From Candidatus Babelota bacterium (GTDB lineage: Bacteria; JAGOBX01), in contig JAGOBX010000105.1 in NCBI GenBank assembly GCA_017999075.1, positions 1-9,474 on the forward strand: 9,474 bases of DNA. The letters are read 5' to 3'. Position numbers and translations under genes: made by a program. The notes under the pieces were generated by a model. It made no database searches. It worked only from the letters and a program-made list of their open reading frames with translations, and was not told the DNA's origin. Position 1 is the first letter of the stretch, and each line of letters begins with the position of its first letter. Shown piece after piece: positions 1 to 7,080 of the stretch.

Positions 1-449
1 CAGTCAGGACGTTCTTTCAATAATTTTTCTGTTTCTTCTTTTGTGTAAAATGACCCTACAGGTTTGGTTGGATCTTTGTAATCAGGGTCATCAGCGCTTA
101 CAAGAACCTGATTTACTATCGCTGCTACAGGCAGCGGCATTTTTTCTTCCCAAAGCAAATTTGTCAATACCTGTTCAAACATATAACCTATTAATCCTTG
201 AGTCATAGCTCCGGCCATTTCAAGCGGAAGAGCAGGGGTTTCTTTACAAGCTTCAAACTGAAGCAGCAGGTTACCAACCTGCGGACCATTACCATGAGTT
301 ATAACAAGCCTATGCCCGGCTTTCAACAAACTTACAAGTTGTTTGCATGTTATATACACATTTCTGAACTGTTCTTCAGCAGTTCCTTTTTCATCTGCCT
401 GTTTAATGGCATTTCCGCCTAACGCAACTAATATTGTTTTTCGCGCCAT
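1..449 (-). CDS. arcC: Carbamate kinase, N-terminal 149 codons (gene runs off the left edge)
   Basis: The product transfers phosphate between carbamoyl phosphate and ADP, giving ATP, carbamate (then CO2 and ammonia); it is the ATP-yielding last step of arginine deiminase or other carbamoyl-phosphate catabolism, in the cytosol. The translation begins MARKTILVALGGNAIKQ, with the amino-acid-kinase glycine loop (L10-G-G-N13), followed by THGNGPQVGNLLLQ at residues 51-64 and DPTKPVGSFYTKEE at 126-139, all hallmarks of carbamate kinases rather than of aspartate or glutamate kinases. The family is about 310 residues, so about half is missing. The start is the ATG at 449-447, with an AAGGAGGA ribosome site (466-459) nine bases upstream. 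It lies 52 bases downstream of panC on the same strand and is probably its operon partner. No deiminase or carbamoyltransferase gene is visible, so catabolic use is inferred. No frameshift is seen in the visible part. Confidence 0.95.
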   Translation of the reverse strand, partial: MARKTILVALGGNAIKQADEKGTAEEQFRNVYITCKQLVSLLKAGHRLVITHGNGPQVGNLLLQFEACKETPALPLEMAGAMTQGLIGYMFEQVLTNLLWEEKMPLPVAAIVNQVLVSADDPDYKDPTKPVGSFYTKEETEKLLKERPD

Positions 450-458
450 ACTTGTTTA

Positions 459-466
459 TCCTCCTT
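459..466 (-). promoter_or_regulatory. Ribosome binding site of arcC
   Basis: On the minus strand this reads AAGGAGGA, almost fully complementary to the 16S rRNA 3' end and nine bases before the ATG. It is the strongest Shine-Dalgarno in the window and fixes the arcC start. Confidence 0.85.
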
Positions 467-501
467 AAAATTTTATTTTTTTATATTAATAATAACAAGT
501 T

Positions 502-1350
502 TTAGCCAACTATCATATTGTCTATCAATCTGACTTTTCCTATTTTCGCAGCAATCAAAAGATAACATTTTTCATTTATTTCAACAGGTTCCTCAAAAGT
601 TTTACAATTTCTGCAAGCTATGTAATCCAGTTTGATTTCTTTGAATTTTCGAATATGCTTTTCAAGTTTCAATATTACGCTTTTAACATTAACGTGCTTG
701 CCGCAGCCGAATAATTGTTTTCCTGATTTTAAAGTTTTGTTCAATTCAATTGCAAGTTTATAATCTTCTTCGCTGAGTTTAACGTTTCTTGAACTTAACG
801 CCAATCCATTTTTATCCCGAATAACAGGCATAATTTTTATTTTACAGAAAAAATTCAAATCTTCACGCATCTTTAATAATATCACAGCCTGCTGAGCATC
901 TTTTTGTCCAAGATACATTACATCCGGCATAACTATATTTATCAATTTAGCTACTACTGTTGTAACACCGCGGAAATGAGTCGGTCTGAACTCTCCTTCA
1001 AGAACTTTGGAAATTTTCTCTACTTCAACATAACTCAAATAATTAACCGGATACATTTCTTTCGAAGATGGATAAAATATATAGTCTGCCCCTGCTTCTT
1101 CGGCCAGTTTTTCATCACGCTTATAATCGCGCGGATATGAATCAAAATCTTCGTTAGGAGCAAATTGTGCAGGGTTAACGAATATTGACAGTATTGTAAC
1201 GTCATTTTCACTTACTGATTTTTTCAGAAGAGAAATATGTCCATCGTGAAGATATCCCATTGTAGGAACAAATCCTATAGTTTTACCGCTTAATCTTAAT
1301 TTTTTAGCAAGAATCTGCATCTGCTTGGCAGTTTTTATTGATTTCATCAT
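502..1350 (-). CDS. panC: Pantothenate synthetase (pantoate--beta-alanine ligase)
   Basis: This enzyme makes pantothenate from pantoate and beta-alanine using ATP (released as AMP and pyrophosphate), the last step of vitamin B5 synthesis on the way to coenzyme A; it is cytosolic and usually dimeric. The 282-residue product matches the family length (about 280). Visible motifs: VPTMGYLHDGH with the HxGH nucleotide-binding signature (H35, H38), SIFVNPAQF near 56-63, YPSSKEMYP near 93-101, GEFRPTHFRGVTTVVAKL at about 119-136, GQKDAQQ at 148-154 and the KMSKS-equivalent ALSSRN at 184-189. All expected catalytic elements are present. I chose the ATG at 1350, eight bases after AAGGCGG; the adjacent in-frame ATG at 1347 is equally possible, and a TTG at 1374 would give an eight-residue extension. 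It sits 26 bases after the exported small protein gene and 52 before arcC. No panB or panD is in view. Confidence 0.96.
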   Translation of the reverse strand: MMKSIKTAKQMQILAKKLRLSGKTIGFVPTMGYLHDGHISLLKKSVSENDVTILSIFVNPAQFAPNEDFDSYPRDYKRDEKLAEEAGADYIFYPSSKEMYPVNYLSYVEVEKISKVLEGEFRPTHFRGVTTVVAKLINIVMPDVMYLGQKDAQQAVILLKMREDLNFFCKIKIMPVIRDKNGLALSSRNVKLSEEDYKLAIELNKTLKSGKQLFGCGKHVNVKSVILKLEKHIRKFKEIKLDYIACRNCKTFEEPVEINEKCYLLIAAKIGKVRLIDNMIVG

Positions 1351-1358
1351 TATTGTTT

Positions 1359-1368
1359 CCGCCTTTCC
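1359..1368 (-). promoter_or_regulatory. Ribosome binding site of panC
   Basis: The minus strand reads GGAAAGGCGG, eight bases before the ATG at 1350 and eleven before the ATG at 1347. Its position argues against the TTG at 1374, which lies upstream of the site, and so decides the panC start. Confidence 0.6.
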
Positions 1369-1376
1369 AAACAAGT

Positions 1377-1865
1377 TTATTCCGCAGAAATAAACTTGCT
1401 TATTTCTGGTTCGATTGCATTCGCATAACCAGCAATGTATCCGACCGATTCTATAACCTGTTCAAGCTGCGCGTATGCAGCATTAATTTTTATATAATAA
1501 TTCACATAATTTTTATCATCAGTGTATATTGAAAACGATCCTAAATTTCCTTCATCATCATTACGTTGTAATAGATATTTTAATAAACCTGATGTAAAGG
1601 ATTTATTGCTTGATGCTACTGTGGTTCCAATTGAAATTGTTTGCATTTCATCAGATTTAGTAAAAATAACCAAAACTGACCATGCTGCCGGCCAATCAGG
1701 AAGTTTTAAGGAAACATTCCACATTGTGTCCCCGGTAGAAGATAAAAAATTATATCCTGTTTCCTCATATTCTCTTAAATATTTATCAACCTGAGAATTT
1801 GTCAAAGCAAAACAGCTGGATGATAAAATCAACAAAATAAACATTACAAAAATTTTTTTTTTCAT
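1377..1865 (-). CDS. Small exported protein, possibly YbjN-like
   Basis: A 162-residue protein of unknown function. Residues 1-20 form a signal peptide: three lysines, a hydrophobic stretch IFVMFILLILSSS, and a plausible signal peptidase I site after CFA (residue 20). Cys18 (SSSC) only weakly resembles a lipobox, so a lipoprotein is possible but less likely. The mature part has a short N-terminal helix (residues 23-36), a strand-rich middle with several Trp (W49, W58, W62), then helices around residues 86-101 and 126-160. The pattern of strands followed by SFTSGLLKYLLQRND, FSIYTDDKNYVNYYIKI and a long helix with repeated small residues resembles the YbjN / type III secretion chaperone-like fold. 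This is a by-eye resemblance, not a firm assignment. The ATG at 1865 has AGGAAGGTG five bases upstream. As first gene of the presumed operon with panC and arcC, it has no obvious metabolic link to them. Confidence 0.72.
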   Translation of the reverse strand: MKKKIFVMFILLILSSSCFALTNSQVDKYLREYEETGYNFLSSTGDTMWNVSLKLPDWPAAWSVLVIFTKSDEMQTISIGTTVASSNKSFTSGLLKYLLQRNDDEGNLGSFSIYTDDKNYVNYYIKINAAYAQLEQVIESVGYIAGYANAIEPEISKFISAE

Positions 1866-1870
1866 ATAAA

Positions 1871-1879
1871 CACCTTCCT
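1871..1879 (-). promoter_or_regulatory. Ribosome binding site of the small exported protein gene
   Basis: The minus strand reads AGGAAGGTG, five bases before the ATG at 1865, and supports that start. Confidence 0.65.
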
Positions 1880-1905
1880 AAAATTAATTAAATTTAATAA
1901 TATAT

Positions 1906-1933
1906 ATTATATTAACCCAAAAAATGCAATAAA
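1906..1933 (-). promoter_or_regulatory. Weak candidate promoter for the leftward operon
   Basis: On the minus strand a perfect TATAAT lies at 1911-1906, about 40 bases before the start codon at 1865, which is a sensible distance. The best -35 candidate, TTTATT at 1933-1928 with a 16-base spacer, matches the TTGACA consensus at only three of six positions. In DNA this AT-rich such -10 boxes arise by chance, so the call rests mainly on location. Confidence 0.3.
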
Positions 1934-2098
1934 GTTTTCTGCTTTTCAGTAAAAATCCATATAATGAAAAGGTTTATGCATTATTGAATTCTAATATATT
2001 TTTATTATTTGCTCGCTGTTAATTTTTTCTTATCTTAATAATATATATTTGAAGATTATTTTCCGTTTGTTTTTTTATTTTTTGAAACCGATAATTTT

Positions 2099-2121
2099 AA
2101 AAAAACTAAAAAAAAACAAAA
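2099..2121. promoter_or_regulatory. A-tracts resembling an UP element
   Basis: Runs of 7 A (2099-2105), 9 A (2108-2116) and 4 A (2118-2121) end six bases upstream of the -35 box of the chemoreceptor promoter. This is about -42 to -64 relative to the predicted start, where the RNA polymerase alpha C-terminal domains bind A-rich UP elements. The function is inferred from composition and position only. Confidence 0.4.
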
Positions 2122-2127
2122 TTATGC

Positions 2128-2156
2128 TTGAATTTTCCGGAATTAGTTTGTATAAT
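2128..2156 (+). promoter_or_regulatory. Sigma-70 promoter of the chemoreceptor gene
   Basis: TTGAAT (2128-2133; four of six consensus positions) is followed after exactly 17 bases by a perfect TATAAT (2151-2156). Transcription would start near 2163, leaving a leader of about 120 bases before the ATG at 2282. Many motility genes use sigma-28, but this layout is of the housekeeping type, suggesting expression outside a flagellar cascade. Confidence 0.7.
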
Positions 2157-2183
2157 TCATTATAATTAAAATTTGTTTTAATT

Positions 2184-2238
2184 AAATGTCAGTTTTCGGG
2201 AAACATTCCCTTTATAGCCAAAAACCATTCTGACATTT
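2184..2238 (+). promoter_or_regulatory. Inverted repeat / possible structured leader of the chemoreceptor mRNA
   Basis: AAATGTCAG (2184-2192) and CTGACATTT (2230-2238) are perfect nine-base inverted repeats. Inside them lies a smaller hairpin, GGGAA (2198-2202), loop ACA, TTCCC (2206-2210). Both lie within the predicted transcript, 44 bases or more before the start codon, and the outer stem runs into TTTTT (2236-2240). I do not recognise a known riboswitch consensus. It could be an mRNA structure, a weak attenuator, or a two-half-site protein operator. Confidence 0.4.
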
Positions 2239-2268
2239 TTCATTTCACTTTTTCATAGTTTAAAATAT

Positions 2269-2272
2269 GGAG
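2269..2272 (+). promoter_or_regulatory. Ribosome binding site deciding the chemoreceptor start
   Basis: GGAG lies nine bases before the ATG at 2282. It falls inside the codons that would follow the earlier in-frame ATG at 2267, which itself has no purine-rich site upstream. This favours 2282. Confidence 0.65.
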
Positions 2273-2281
2273 TTTTATAAA

Positions 2282-4621
2282 ATGAAATTAAATTTAAATA
2301 CAAAATTAATCGGCAGTTTTTGTTTGATAGCATCAATAACTTTACTGGTCGGAATAATTTCTTATGCAAGCATTTCTACTATTGGAAAAAGCATAAATAT
2401 TTTAGTTAATAAAAGTTTTCCGGGATTAGAAAATATTCTTGTTGTAACAAAAGAACTCGAAACTGTAAGAGTAGCTATGAGAACCCTGTTAAATCCTAAT
2501 TTATCTTTAGAAGAAAGAGAACGTCAAATCTCAAACATTACTAAATCAAGAGAAACTTACAAAACAGCTTTTGAAAAATATGATAAAATTGAAAAAAATC
2601 CTGAAATGTCCAAAGTATGGAATGATGCAAAATCTATTATAAATGAATGGAGAGAGGCAAACAATAAAATTTTAGAATATAACAAACAGCTTATAGAACT
2701 TGACATTCTTAATCCTATGGGATTAAACAGAAACCTTGAAAAATTTACTAAGGACCATTACAAACTTTTTTCAGAAATTTTAAACTCAATACAGTCCCGG
2801 TCTGTTTTTGAAGGAGGCGAAGATCATACTTTATGCAATTTCGGAAAATGGATTGCCGTATACAAAACAAAAAATGAAACAATTAATAACAGTCTTAAAG
2901 AAATTGTTGATTATCATCATAAATTTCATTCAAGCGTAAAAAACATTAAAGATTGTATCAGGAAAGGTAATATGGACGCAGCTGTAAAAATCTTCAAATA
3001 TGAAACTAAACCTGATGCAGAAAATGTTTTTAAACATTTTAACATTATCAATGAAGAATCTCAAAAAGCAGTAGAATTATTCAATCAAATGAGTTATCAA
3101 AGTATGGTTGTAACACGCGAATATCAGTTAAAAGCGTGGAATTTGATAAATACTTTAGTTAAATACGAAGAAAACTTTGCTGTAAACGAATCGAAATCTG
3201 CTGAAAGAATACAGACGCAAAGCAAGATGATTTCTTTTGCAATGATAACCGCCGCTGTAATTTTTTCATTATTTTTTGGATTTATCATTTCCAAATCAAT
3301 AACAAAACCTATTTATAAAATAGTTGAAATAATGAATAAAGTGTCCGGCGGAGATTTTACAGTTAAATGCGGCATAAAAACAAACGATGAACTTGAAAAA
3401 CTCGGGTCAAGTATTGATTCAACCATAACCGCATTAGCTGCTCTGATTTCAGAAATAAAATCTGCTTCAGATAAAATAAAAGATTCAAGCTGTATTCTTG
3501 AAGAGAAAGTGCAGCATATAGCTTCTTCTTCTCAGGAAACAGCGTCAAGCGTAGAAGAAACTTCATCTACAATAGAACAATTCAGTTCTAATTTGCAGAA
3601 TGTTACTGAAAATGTAGAAATACAGGCATCCGCAGTAACTCAAACAGTTTCTTCAGCTGCCCAGATGTCAAGTTCTGTAAAAAATGTAAGTTCTTCTACC
3701 ATAGAAGTTAACAATTCCGTAAATCAGACTTCAGCTGCTATTGAAGAAATGACTGCAAGCATTTCTGCTATAACAGATAATATAAACGTAGTTAACAGTA
3801 AGGCAAAAGAAAGCGGAGCAACTGCTAATGAAAGCAAGCAGTCTGTTTTCAGATCAAATGAAGGCATAGAAAAAATACGATCAAGTATGCTTGAACTGGT
3901 AGGCGTAATTGAAGGACTCGGAACAAGCGCTGAAAACATAGGAAACATTGTAGAAGTAATCAACGATATTTCAGAACAAACAAATTTGCTTGCTTTGAAT
4001 GCTGCTATTGAAGCAGCCCGCGCAGGAGAACACGGAAAAGGATTTGCCGTAGTTGCTGATGAAGTCAGGAAACTTGCTGAACGCAGTTCCAGATCAACGA
4101 AAGAAATAGCAGCTATTATTCAGAATATTCAAACAGAAACCAAAAAATCTGTAATATCTACAAGAGACAGCTCAAAATTTGCCGAAGAAGGAGTTAAACT
4201 TTCAAAAGATGTTGAAAATTCACTTGAAAACATAGTAAAAAAAGTTCAGGAAATAATAAATTTAATTATTCAGGTTGCACAGTCTATGAATGAACAAAAT
4301 ACTACCAGCCATCAAATAATTAGACAAGTTGAAAATATCCAGTCTATAACTAACAAAGTTACACTGGCTGCCAATGAACAGGAAACCGGAATTAATGAAA
4401 TTGTAAAAGAAATGGAAAATGTTGACAGGATAACATCACAAATCAAAACAGCAATGATTGAACAAAAAACCGGAGTTGAACAGATTAATCTCGCTATGTC
4501 TCAAATTAATCAAGCTGCTCAGGAAAACGCAAAAAACTCTGAAGAACTTCAGGTTGAAGCAGATAATTTAAAAAATATTTCCAATAATTTAAGCAAATCA
4601 ATATCTTTTTTTAAAGTTTAA
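2282..4621 (+). CDS. Methyl-accepting chemotaxis protein with extracytoplasmic CZB-like domain
   Basis: A 779-residue transmembrane chemoreceptor that signals through CheW/CheA to the flagellar motor. Order of parts: TM1 at about 9-31; extracytoplasmic helical region (35-155) of 4HB_MCP type; a CZB-like zinc-binding segment at about 155-220, with H159, C185 in LCNFGKW, and H212/H213 and H216 as likely ligands; more helices to 315; TM2 at 316-337; HAMP to about 390; then a long cytoplasmic coiled-coil signalling domain. The kinase-contact tip at 561-602 contains the invariant stretch [21 protein letters not shown] followed by [17 protein letters not shown]. Probable methylation sites lie around the Q-E and E-E pairs near 418-427. 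There is no C-terminal CheR/CheB-binding pentapeptide; it ends SISFFKV. The start at 2282 rests on the GGAG site and on [13 protein letters not shown], typical of the family; an ATG at 2267 would add five residues. It appears monocistronic, with its own promoter and terminator. The ligand is unknown. Confidence 0.96.
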   Translation: MKLNLNTKLIGSFCLIASITLLVGIISYASISTIGKSINILVNKSFPGLENILVVTKELETVRVAMRTLLNPNLSLEERERQISNITKSRETYKTAFEKYDKIEKNPEMSKVWNDAKSIINEWREANNKILEYNKQLIELDILNPMGLNRNLEKFTKDHYKLFSEILNSIQSRSVFEGGEDHTLCNFGKWIAVYKTKNETINNSLKEIVDYHHKFHSSVKNIKDCIRKGNMDAAVKIFKYETKPDAENVFKHFNIINEESQKAVELFNQMSYQSMVVTREYQLKAWNLINTLVKYEENFAVNESKSAERIQTQSKMISFAMITAAVIFSLFFGFIISKSITKPIYKIVEIMNKVSGGDFTVKCGIKTNDELEKLGSSIDSTITALAALISEIKSASDKIKDSSCILEEKVQHIASSSQETASSVEETSSTIEQFSSNLQNVTENVEIQASAVTQTVSSAAQMSSSVKNVSSSTIEVNNSVNQTSAAIEEMTASISAITDNINVVNSKAKESGATANESKQSVFRSNEGIEKIRSSMLELVGVIEGLGTSAENIGNIVEVINDISEQTNLLALNAAIEAARAGEHGKGFAVVADEVRKLAERSSRSTKEIAAIIQNIQTETKKSVISTRDSSKFAEEGVKLSKDVENSLENIVKKVQEIINLIIQVAQSMNEQNTTSHQIIRQVENIQSITNKVTLAANEQETGINEIVKEMENVDRITSQIKTAMIEQKTGVEQINLAMSQINQAAQENAKNSEELQVEADNLKNISNNLSKSISFFKV

Positions 4622-4625
4622 CAAA

Positions 4626-4667
4626 AGACTGGCCTGTTTTAAAAACTGAACAGGCCTGTCTTTTTTT
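4626..4667 (+). terminator. Rho-independent terminator after the chemoreceptor gene
   Basis: Arms 4626-4638 (AGACTGGCCTGTT) and 4649-4661 (AACAGGCCTGTCT) pair over 13 positions with a single T-T mismatch around a ten-base loop. A run of seven T (4661-4667) follows. The stem begins five bases after the stop codon. It separates the chemoreceptor gene from the next operon. Confidence 0.92.
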
Positions 4668-4693
4668 ATTATTTACTCATAATTTAAAAAACA

Positions 4694-4721
4694 TTGATTT
4701 TTAATAGTTATTATTTATAAT
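4694..4721 (+). promoter_or_regulatory. Promoter of the envelope operon
   Basis: TTGATT (4694-4699; four of six consensus positions), a 16-base spacer, then a perfect TATAAT (4716-4721). The predicted transcription start is about 4728, only a few bases before the ATG at 4732, so the message would be leaderless or nearly so. There is no other good promoter between the terminator and the gene. Confidence 0.6.
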
Positions 4722-4725
4722 AACT
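4706..4725. repeat. Inverted repeat overlapping the -10 box
   Basis: AGTTATTA (4706-4713) and TAATAACT (4718-4725) are perfect eight-base inverted repeats separated by TTTA. The right arm covers most of the -10 hexamer, where a bound repressor would block RNA polymerase. The arms are almost all A/T, so a chance origin in this DNA is possible; the operator role is inferred. Confidence 0.4.
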
Positions 4726-4731
4726 CATTAA

Positions 4732-7080
4732 ATGAAAAAAAAATTTATTTTCGGTTTATTATTTGTATTGTTATCATTGATTCAATTAAAAAACGGCGAA
4801 TGTATCCCATATAATATCCGTATAAACAATTCTATAAGAAATGTTATATCCGCAGTCAATCCTGTTATCACATGGAGTTCAGCAGACACATATTCGCATA
4901 TAAATATCCAAATTTCAAATACTTCTGATTTTTCTTCAAATTATATTGATTCTTCAATCGCGTATTCATTAAATTTTATTGAAATAAAAACAGTTTTAAA
5001 TGATACGTATTACGTGCGTATCAGGACTTCTCAAAACAGTTTAAATTATACTGACTGGTCTGATACAGACAATACTGATTATTTCATACTTAACTTAAAA
5101 TTTACTGATTTAATTATAAATACCGATACTTTTACTCATAAAAGCAGAATAACATTAACCTGGTTGTTGGAAAAACCGGATTTACAGGTTTTTCAAACTA
5201 AATACGCAATTTATTCAAAAAAAAACTATTCTGCAGACTGGACAGACTCGACTGGTGAAATAGTTTCTATAGATTATGCCGGTTTAATAATTTTTCCTGA
5301 CAGCGGAATATACAACATAAAATTAATATTAACCGATAATTTCGGCAATAAAACCGAATGTATCCCAAACTTAACGGTAATTTATGATACTGCTGATTTT
5401 ACAATTCCTCAGCTTATTAATATTTCTTATACAACTCCATTATCTTATACAGACACCATATTTCAGATCACTTCCATGGTTTATGATTCATCCTTATTAA
5501 ACAATGCAGAACTAATTCTGAGTTCAAACGAAAACGAACTTCATAAAACAAGCATTACTCCTTTAAATAATGCTTTCTTTTCTAAAACAATAACAGGTCT
5601 GAACTTATTGCCATATCAGTTTTTATATGTATCAATAAAATTTTCAGATGAATACGAAAATTCATTGCTTATATCCGACAGTATTCAAATCCACAATTTT
5701 ATTTATGATTTCATCGGTCCTCAAATAACAACATATCCTGAAATAACAGATGCAATAATACAAAATCCAAATTATGAATTAACCGTTATTTCACAGGATA
5801 GCTCTGCAGTAAAATCAATGATTTTATGGATAAACGGGATTCAGACACTTGACACTTCATCTTCAGCTTGCATACTTAGTTTTACTGAATCAGATACAGG
5901 GATAATTAAAATAAAAGTACAATCATCAGATTATTACAATAATATTTCAGAAGCGGTATTTTATCTTAAAAAAAACACTTCCGCTAATGCAGATTCGGAA
6001 ATTGTTCCATATCTTACGAATCATTCATGGTTAGAAGAACTTCAAAACAGAAATGGAATACTGTATTCAATTCCTTCTTCGATAAAGTTGTATTTTAATT
6101 CAAAAGTATCAACTGATTCTCCAGCTGTTTATTTATACGATGAAGACGGTTTCATAAAACTTAATCCTGTACAATTGTCAGATACCTCTCTGGAATGCGT
6201 CTTAACCGGAATTCCAATAACCTCATGCGAAAATTATTACATAAAAATTTCCGGAACAGATTATAACAATATTAATTTTAATAATGAAGACAATAAAATT
6301 TATTTCAAACTTATGGGTTCATCTTCTTTACCTGTAGTTATAAACAAATCTTCAGTTGTGATGGAAATACCTCCGAATACATTTTCAGAACCTTACTGGA
6401 TAAACATTGAGAAACTCAACTATTCATCTTCTGATATTCAAACTGCATATCAATCTGACTCTTCAGTATCATATCTGAGAACCAGCAGCGAAAACATTTT
6501 AAAAATTGACGTTTATTCAAATCTATCAGTTAAATTGAATTCTCTAAATATGCCTGTAAAACTCGGGCTCAAATACTCTGATTCTGACAACAACGGAATT
6601 ATCGACGGCTCGAACAATCTTAACGAACAAAAACTTTACATATCATATCTTGATCCGGTTTCAAACCGTTTTGTCAAACCTGAAAACATTCAATATATTG
6701 ATTATGATTCAAATATCGCCTATATAACTTTATCTCATTTTTCTATATGGGCATTAAGTTATAATTCAGCCGGAAATTCTCTTGCAGAATCAGTTAAAAT
6801 TTATCCGTCAGGCAGATATGCTGTTATATCAGAAATTCAATTTTTAACCATAATGCTTCATTCTTCAGGCGGAATTTACGATTTCAAAATTTTTTCAAAA
6901 AACGGTTCTAAAATAAAACAATGGTCGCAAAACTTGCCTGCAGGAAATTTAACCGATACAGTCAAATACGATTTAACTGATTTAAATGGAAAAAAAATTA
7001 GAACAGGAACATACTTTTTAATGGTAAAATCAAATTTGACAGGTGAAGAGATTATTAAACCGTTTATAGTGGTAGAATAA
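4732..7080 (+). CDS. Large exported Ig/Fn3-like protein with FlgD/T9SS-CTD-like C-terminus
   Basis: A 782-residue, Ser/Thr/Asn/Tyr-rich protein, exported by a signal peptide (residues 1 to about 23, MKKKFIFGLLFVLLSLIQL). The rest looks like a string of beta-sandwich domains: Fn3-like at about 27-120 (ITWSSADTYSHINIQIS ... YYVRIRTS ... YTDWSD), further Ig-like modules at about 121-220, 225-322 and 328-413, a Big_5/SbsA-like module at 440-528, then a ZU5-like piece (VVMEIPPNTFSEPYWINIE, 542-560) leading to a module with a calcium-loop-like DSDNNGIIDG (617-626) and a closing SHFSIWAL (668-674). Residues 685-782 resemble a FlgD Ig-like or T9SS type A sorting domain, ending GTYFLMVKSNLTGEEIIKPF and a short tail. 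Domain borders are by eye. The likely role is a surface or secreted adhesin-like or structural protein; no catalytic motif is seen. No Shine-Dalgarno precedes the ATG. Its stop overlaps the next start by one base, so it is probably made together with the barrel protein. Confidence 0.85.
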   Translation: MKKKFIFGLLFVLLSLIQLKNGECIPYNIRINNSIRNVISAVNPVITWSSADTYSHINIQISNTSDFSSNYIDSSIAYSLNFIEIKTVLNDTYYVRIRTSQNSLNYTDWSDTDNTDYFILNLKFTDLIINTDTFTHKSRITLTWLLEKPDLQVFQTKYAIYSKKNYSADWTDSTGEIVSIDYAGLIIFPDSGIYNIKLILTDNFGNKTECIPNLTVIYDTADFTIPQLINISYTTPLSYTDTIFQITSMVYDSSLLNNAELILSSNENELHKTSITPLNNAFFSKTITGLNLLPYQFLYVSIKFSDEYENSLLISDSIQIHNFIYDFIGPQITTYPEITDAIIQNPNYELTVISQDSSAVKSMILWINGIQTLDTSSSACILSFTESDTGIIKIKVQSSDYYNNISEAVFYLKKNTSANADSEIVPYLTNHSWLEELQNRNGILYSIPSSIKLYFNSKVSTDSPAVYLYDEDGFIKLNPVQLSDTSLECVLTGIPITSCENYYIKISGTDYNNINFNNEDNKIYFKLMGSSSLPVVINKSSVVMEIPPNTFSEPYWINIEKLNYSSSDIQTAYQSDSSVSYLRTSSENILKIDVYSNLSVKLNSLNMPVKLGLKYSDSDNNGIIDGSNNLNEQKLYISYLDPVSNRFVKPENIQYIDYDSNIAYITLSHFSIWALSYNSAGNSLAESVKIYPSGRYAVISEIQFLTIMLHSSGGIYDFKIFSKNGSKIKQWSQNLPAGNLTDTVKYDLTDLNGKKIRTGTYFLMVKSNLTGEEIIKPFIVVE

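Larger units (their letters stand above)
1866..2281. other. Divergent AT-rich intergenic region
   Basis: This is a 416-base gap between two divergently transcribed units and the longest non-coding stretch in the window. I see no supportable reading frame and no RNA gene. From left to right it holds the ribosome site and a weak candidate -10 for the leftward operon (1906-1911), an undifferentiated AT-rich stretch (about 1935-2090), homopolymeric A-tracts (2099-2121), a near-consensus rightward promoter (2128-2156), and a transcribed leader with inverted repeats (2184-2238) before the chemoreceptor gene. Confidence 0.8.

Noticed and set aside
198-422. Open frame on the plus strand within arcC
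   Set aside because: It lies opposite a well-conserved carbamate kinase frame, has no ribosome site and shows no recognisable protein features.
451-499. CTTGTT ... AACAAG inverted repeat between panC and arcC
   Set aside because: Only six pairs with a loop of more than 30 bases and no T-run on the minus strand side; not a credible terminator or operator.
1351-1374. TTG start adding eight residues to PanC
   Set aside because: It lies upstream of the apparent ribosome site, starts two bases after the previous stop, and the extension is not part of the family's usual N-terminus.
1522-1794. Plus-strand open frame opposite the small exported protein gene
   Set aside because: The minus-strand gene has a signal peptide, ribosome site and operon context; the plus-strand frame has none of these.
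2087-2094. ACCGATAA resembling the sigma-28 -10 element (GCCGATAA), which would suit a chemoreceptor gene
   Set aside because: No TAAA-type -35 lies at the required distance upstream (about 2068-2075 is T-rich), and a much better sigma-70 promoter follows at 2128-2156.
2091-2125. Inverted repeat ATAATTTT ... AAAATTAT around the A-tracts
   Set aside because: Composed only of A and T in a homopolymer-rich stretch; expected by chance, and no T-run or coding end makes it a terminator.
2163-2266. Cyclic-di-GMP, fluoride or other known riboswitch in the chemoreceptor leader
   Set aside because: I looked for the conserved core strings of these classes by eye and did not find them; only simple inverted repeats are present.
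2267-2281. Five-codon longer start of the chemoreceptor
   Set aside because: No ribosome site precedes the ATG at 2267, while a GGAG nine bases before 2282 gives the standard family N-terminus.
3724-3963. Minus-strand open frame within the chemoreceptor signalling domain
   Set aside because: Antisense shadow of a highly conserved coding region with no independent start signals.
4732-4806. Cys24 of the large exported protein as a lipoprotein site (NGEC)
   Set aside because: The residues before the cysteine (N-G-E) do not fit a lipobox; ordinary signal peptidase I cleavage is more likely.
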